Positions 60,947 through 64,000 of a stretch of 64,000 bases of DNA are shown here, piece after piece. Every line of letters begins with the position of its first letter. Within the stretch, counting starts at the first letter, position 1. The notes under the pieces were generated by a model. It had not been told where the DNA came from and did no database searches. It saw only the letters and a list, made by a program, of their open reading frames with translations. Made by a program: the position numbers and the translations under genes. Where the stretch lies: positions 62,001 to 126,000 of the forward strand of contig CANAZG010000001.1 in the NCBI GenBank assembly GCA_947365965.1. The letters are read 5' to 3'. This DNA comes from an uncultured Clostridia bacterium (GTDB lineage Bacteria; Bacillota; Clostridia; Oscillospirales; Oscillospiraceae).

Positions 60947-62887
60947 ATGGAGAGCAGAGATTACGAAAATATACTGGGCGCCCTGCCGGACACCGGCGTA
61001 TACGTCATCCGTGAGGAGGATCGCAGGATCCTCTACTTTAACAAGAAGGTCCGTGAGGTCTCCCCGGAGGTCCGCCTGGGGGACGCCTGTCACGAGATCT
61101 GGACCGGCTCCTGCAACTGCTGCCCCCTGCTGACCATCGAGGGCCGCCGGGAGAGCCGGTCCGTCAGCTATAACGCCAGCTACGGCGGGGTGGTGGACGT
61201 GTCCGCCTCCAGGGTTCTGTGGGAGGACAGCATCCCCGCCTTTGTCATCACCGTGTCTCCCAGGCCGGACCACGCCGGCTGCACCTACCGGAAAATTCTG
61301 CGGGTGGATCTGGCCCAGAACATCTGCGACGTGCTCAAGTCGGACCCCGAGGGCTGGCAGCCGGGCCAGGGCTGTCTCTCCCGTCAGCTGGAGCAGTTCG
61401 CCCGGTCCGGCGCCATCCACCCTGAGGACGTGGAGCGCTTTGCCGCCTTTGTCCAGCCCGACCACCTGCGCACTCTGCCCCGGACCGGCCGGGAGACCCT
61501 CCATCTCATCTACCGCCGCCGCGCGGACAGCGGGTACCGCTGGAACCTGATGGAGGTGATCCCAGACCTGTCCGGCGGTGAGATCCGCTACGCCATCCTC
61601 TGCGTCAAGGACGTCCACAATGTGCTCCGGGAGGGCCTGGAGCGGGAGGGGGGCAGCGTGCGCAGCCAGGAGCTGATCCGCACCCTGGGGGAGCGGAATT
61701 TCAGTATCTACACCATTGATCTCAACGACGGCGCCGCAGACCCCATCCGGGTGGACGGCCAGATGCGGGAGGGCATGTCCCCCCTGGCCCTGCCCTGGAG
61801 TGAGCTGATGCGCTTTCATATCCAGGACCGCCTCCACGGGGCCTATCAGGCGGAATTTCAGCGCCGCTTCTCCCTGGAGGGCCTGCGCCGCGCCAGGGAC
61901 GAGGGGCGGCAGAAGACGGAGCTCCTGTGCCAGTGGCGCAGCGCGGAGGACTACCGCTACATCTCCGTGACCGCCTACTTCGGCCAGGGTCCCAAGGCCA
62001 GCGACTACACGGTCCTGGCGCTTCAGGACGTGGATAAGCAGATGCGCCGGGAGCTGGCCCACTCCATGCGGGACATGCAGATGGCGGCCGTCCTCCGGTC
62101 CCGGTTCAAGATGATGAACATCGTGGATCTGGAGAGCGGCCAGTGTGAGCGGGTCAGTCTCGCCCAGCCCGCCGAGAGCTCCCAGACCGGCGACTACGCA
62201 CAGTACATACAGACTGCCCTGTCCGCCCATGTCCATCCGGCGGACCGTGACAACTTCTGGGCCCGGCTGTCCCTGGAGCACCTGCGGGAACGGGCGGAGA
62301 CCATCGAGGACTACGGGGAGGAGGTCTGCCAGTACCGCCTCCTGGGCCAGCCGGTGCGCTGGATCGAGCTGCGCGTCATCTACAGCCGGCAGGATGAGCG
62401 GGTGATGGTCAACATCCTTGGGCAGGACATCACCCGGGAGAAGCAGCAGGAGGCCAGCCAGCTCCAGACCCTGGAGGACCGGGCCCACATCATCAGCAGC
62501 CTGAGCAGCCTCTTCTTCTCCACCTACTACATCGACCTGGAGCACGACTCCTTCCGGGCCGTGATCCAGCTGCGGCGGGTGGAGGATGTGCTGGGCGAGG
62601 AGGTCAACTTTACTGCGGCCCTGCAAATCTACGCCAACCACTTTATCCACCCCGACGACAGGGCGGAGTACCTGCGGGTGATGGACCTGCGGAATCTGCG
62701 GGAGAATCTGCGCTGGTGGCAGCCCTGCGTGGCGGTGGAGTTCCGCAAGCTGCCCGACGACGCCGGCTCCGACAACTGCGGCTGGGTCCGGGCCACCGCC
62801 GTGCTGGCCCAGACCGGCCCGGACGACATGCCCAGAACCGTGGTCTACGCCGCCCAGGACATCTCCGCCAACCGGCACGAGCGATAA
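60947..62887 (+). CDS. Multi-PAS sensor without output domain
   Basis: A 646-residue soluble protein with about four PAS-like units: residues 1-110 (GVYVIREEDRRILYFNKKVREVS, with a CNCCP cysteine group), then repeated PAS_3-type units with HPEDVERF, HPADRDNF and HPDDRAEY at similar places. It has no kinase, GGDEF or EAL domain; the last unit runs to the end. GGAGG lies before the ATG. With the REC-GGEEF gene next to it, it may hand a signal to a separate partner protein. Confidence 0.75.
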   Translation: MESRDYENILGALPDTGVYVIREEDRRILYFNKKVREVSPEVRLGDACHEIWTGSCNCCPLLTIEGRRESRSVSYNASYGGVVDVSASRVLWEDSIPAFVITVSPRPDHAGCTYRKILRVDLAQNICDVLKSDPEGWQPGQGCLSRQLEQFARSGAIHPEDVERFAAFVQPDHLRTLPRTGRETLHLIYRRRADSGYRWNLMEVIPDLSGGEIRYAILCVKDVHNVLREGLEREGGSVRSQELIRTLGERNFSIYTIDLNDGAADPIRVDGQMREGMSPLALPWSELMRFHIQDRLHGAYQAEFQRRFSLEGLRRARDEGRQKTELLCQWRSAEDYRYISVTAYFGQGPKASDYTVLALQDVDKQMRRELAHSMRDMQMAAVLRSRFKMMNIVDLESGQCERVSLAQPAESSQTGDYAQYIQTALSAHVHPADRDNFWARLSLEHLRERAETIEDYGEEVCQYRLLGQPVRWIELRVIYSRQDERVMVNILGQDITREKQQEASQLQTLEDRAHIISSLSSLFFSTYYIDLEHDSFRAVIQLRRVEDVLGEEVNFTAALQIYANHFIHPDDRAEYLRVMDLRNLRENLRWWQPCVAVEFRKLPDDAGSDNCGWVRATAVLAQTGPDDMPRTVVYAAQDISANRHER

Positions 62888-62896
62888 GGGGGCTCA

Positions 62897-63817
62897 ATGA
62901 TGGATAAGATATTGGTGATTGATGACAGCGCCGTCCAGGGGGAGTTTCTGAGCTCCATCCTCAAGGGTGATTACGATGTAACCGTCTGCCAGTCCGCGGC
63001 GGAAGGTCTCCGGGCGGCCAACGAGGGGGACTACTCCCTGATCCTGCTGGATGTCATCATGCCGGAGATGGACGGCTTTATGCTCCTCCGGGAGCTGAAG
63101 TCCACGGAGCTGACCCGCCACATCCCGGTCATCCTGCTCACCAGTCTGGCCGACGTGCAGTACGAGGAGCGCGGGCTTCTTCTGGGGGCGGTGGACTACG
63201 TGGCCAAGCCCTTCAGCCCAGTGATTATCAGGGCCCGGGTGTACACCCACATCCAGCTCTACCACTACCAGAGCAAATTCCGGCAGCAGGCCATGGTGGA
63301 CGACCTGACGGGCGTGGCCAACCGGCGGCGCTACGAGGGCGAGAGTCTGGCCAAGTGGCGGGAGGCCATGCGCTTCTCCCTCCCCTTCTCCGTGTGCATG
63401 TTTGACATCGACAAGTTCAAGCTCTACAACGACACCTTTGGCCATCAGGCCGGGGACAAGGTCATCGCCGCCGTGGCCCAGACCGTGTCCTCCTACTTCC
63501 ACCGCGCCACGGACCTCTTTGCCCGGTACGGCGGGGAGGAGTTTGTTGCCGTCTTTGTGGGCAACGACGGCCAGTCCGCCTTCGAGTTCCTCAAGACCGT
63601 GCGGCAGGCGGTGGAGGACCTCCACATCCCCCACAACTCCCCGGTCTGCCAGTGGGTCACCATCAGCGTGGGCGGCGCCAGCGTCGTGCCCAAGTCCGGG
63701 GACAGCTACGACACCTACCTGAAGCTGGCGGACGCCATGCTCTACGACGCCAAGCGCCTGGGCCGCAACCAGGTGGTGTGGTCCAACGCCGGCATGGAGC
63801 CGTGGCTGGAGAAGTGA
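62897..63817 (+). CDS. Response regulator diguanylate cyclase (REC-GGEEF)
   Basis: Makes cyclic di-GMP when its receiver is phosphorylated. The 306-residue protein has a CheY-like receiver with the acidic pocket DD (9-10), phosphate-acceptor D52 (LLDVIMPEMDG) and K104 (AKPF), and a GGDEF domain with intact GGEEF (212-216) and the inhibitory I-site RATD (203-206) five residues before it. ATG at 62897 or the next codon follows AAGGGGG. No histidine kinase is next to it. It is the likely source of c-di-GMP for the neighbouring degenerate GGDEF-EAL protein. Confidence 0.92.
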   Translation: MMDKILVIDDSAVQGEFLSSILKGDYDVTVCQSAAEGLRAANEGDYSLILLDVIMPEMDGFMLLRELKSTELTRHIPVILLTSLADVQYEERGLLLGAVDYVAKPFSPVIIRARVYTHIQLYHYQSKFRQQAMVDDLTGVANRRRYEGESLAKWREAMRFSLPFSVCMFDIDKFKLYNDTFGHQAGDKVIAAVAQTVSSYFHRATDLFARYGGEEFVAVFVGNDGQSAFEFLKTVRQAVEDLHIPHNSPVCQWVTISVGGASVVPKSGDSYDTYLKLADAMLYDAKRLGRNQVVWSNAGMEPWLEK

Positions 63818-63844
63818 GCGGGGCAGAGAAAATATGGATAATAC

Positions 63845-63880
63845 AGAGAGGGTGTGAAGCCGCCGCTTCACACCCTCTCT
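63845..63880. terminator. Terminator after the diguanylate cyclase
   Basis: AGAGAGGGTGTGAAGC / GCTTCACACCCTCTCT, 16-bp perfect stem with a CGCC loop. The downstream run is weak (CGTTTCC), so it may serve both convergent genes. Confidence 0.85.
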
Positions 63881-63895
63881 CGTTTCCCTGGTCTT

Positions 63896-64000
63896 TCAGA
63901 CCTTTGGCCGGTACCGCATGCTGGAGACCGTATATACGGTGATAAAGGCGTCCGGGTCCAGCTGATTGATGAACTGCATCAGCTTCTGATACTCGTTTTT
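63896..64000 (-). CDS. YitT-like membrane protein, C-terminal end (partial)
   Basis: The last 34 codons of a gene that begins beyond the window (stop at 63898-63896). The ending DPDAFITVYTVSSMRYRPKV matches the DUF2179 tail of YitT-family membrane proteins, in which this domain follows the membrane helices. Family known only by name; function not established. Confidence 0.6.
   Translation of the reverse strand, partial: KNEYQKLMQFINQLDPDAFITVYTVSSMRYRPKV

Overview
The window looks like a chromosome segment of a high-G+C member of the Clostridia (Oscillospiraceae type, Flavonifractor / Lawsonibacter / Intestinimonas-like). I infer this from strong AGGAGG ribosome sites with frequent GTG and TTG starts, a SpoIID-like protein, PPi-dependent phosphofructokinase, an archaeal-type aspartate-semialdehyde dehydrogenase, and indolepyruvate oxidoreductase next to phosphate butyryltransferase and butyrate kinase. 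I ran no database search, so the taxonomy is an inference.

Region 1 (1 to about 8.1 kb) is visibly lower in G+C and is the right end of a degraded prophage. It has a tail assembly chaperone with a -1 frameshift signal, a cargo segment with a PD-(D/E)XK nuclease-like gene, a stub of a probable tape measure gene, a two-repressor immunity region with repeated operators, a large serine recombinase, and small genes ending beside queA. Tail, lysis and other late genes that should follow the tape measure gene are missing.

Region 2 (8.1 to 19.3 kb) holds housekeeping genes: queA with a SpoIID-like gene, asd, PPi-phosphofructokinase, a BlaI/BlaR1-like sensor pair, a small Fe-S membrane unit with an ArsR regulator, and a phosphoribosyltransferase-like gene. 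Region 3 (19.3 to 26.1 kb) is a molybdenum/tungsten cofactor island: moaA, a tungstate ABC transporter whose binding protein appears circularly permuted, a MogA-MoaE fusion, moaC, a WYL regulator and a short lipoprotein. Its two outer lipoprotein genes share a duplicated promoter and signal peptide in inverted orientation, and a palindromic MITE-like element sits exactly at the tupA stop codon. Region 4 (26.6 to 32.2 kb) carries a nitrilase-family hydrolase and an ABC transporter with a giant coiled-coil FtsX permease.

Region 5 (32.3 to 42.3 kb) is one aromatic amino acid operon. A Tyr/Phe-codon leader peptide and an attenuator precede aroF, tyrA, a methyltransferase, aroB, aroA, aroC, pheA, an aroE-aroK fusion, aroQ and a ferritin-like gene, which gives the whole shikimate pathway plus the Phe and Tyr branches. 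Region 6 (42.4 to 49.3 kb) is iorA-iorB-ptb-buk and two tandem aminotransferases. Together they could turn amino acids into acids plus ATP: transamination, oxidative decarboxylation to acyl-CoA, phosphotransacylation, kinase.

Region 7 (49.3 to 63.9 kb) is the most system-like part. A minus-strand run of nine genes (VTC-type polyphosphate polymerase, DUF4956 membrane protein, CotH kinase, secreted glycosidase-like protein, HEAT-repeat membrane protein, processive GT2 glycosyltransferase, DivIVA-like coiled coil, degenerate GGDEF-EAL protein, secreted TIM-barrel-like protein) looks like an envelope polymer machine. Divergent from it lie a multi-PAS protein and an intact REC-GGEEF diguanylate cyclase. 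The window ends inside a YitT-like membrane protein gene.
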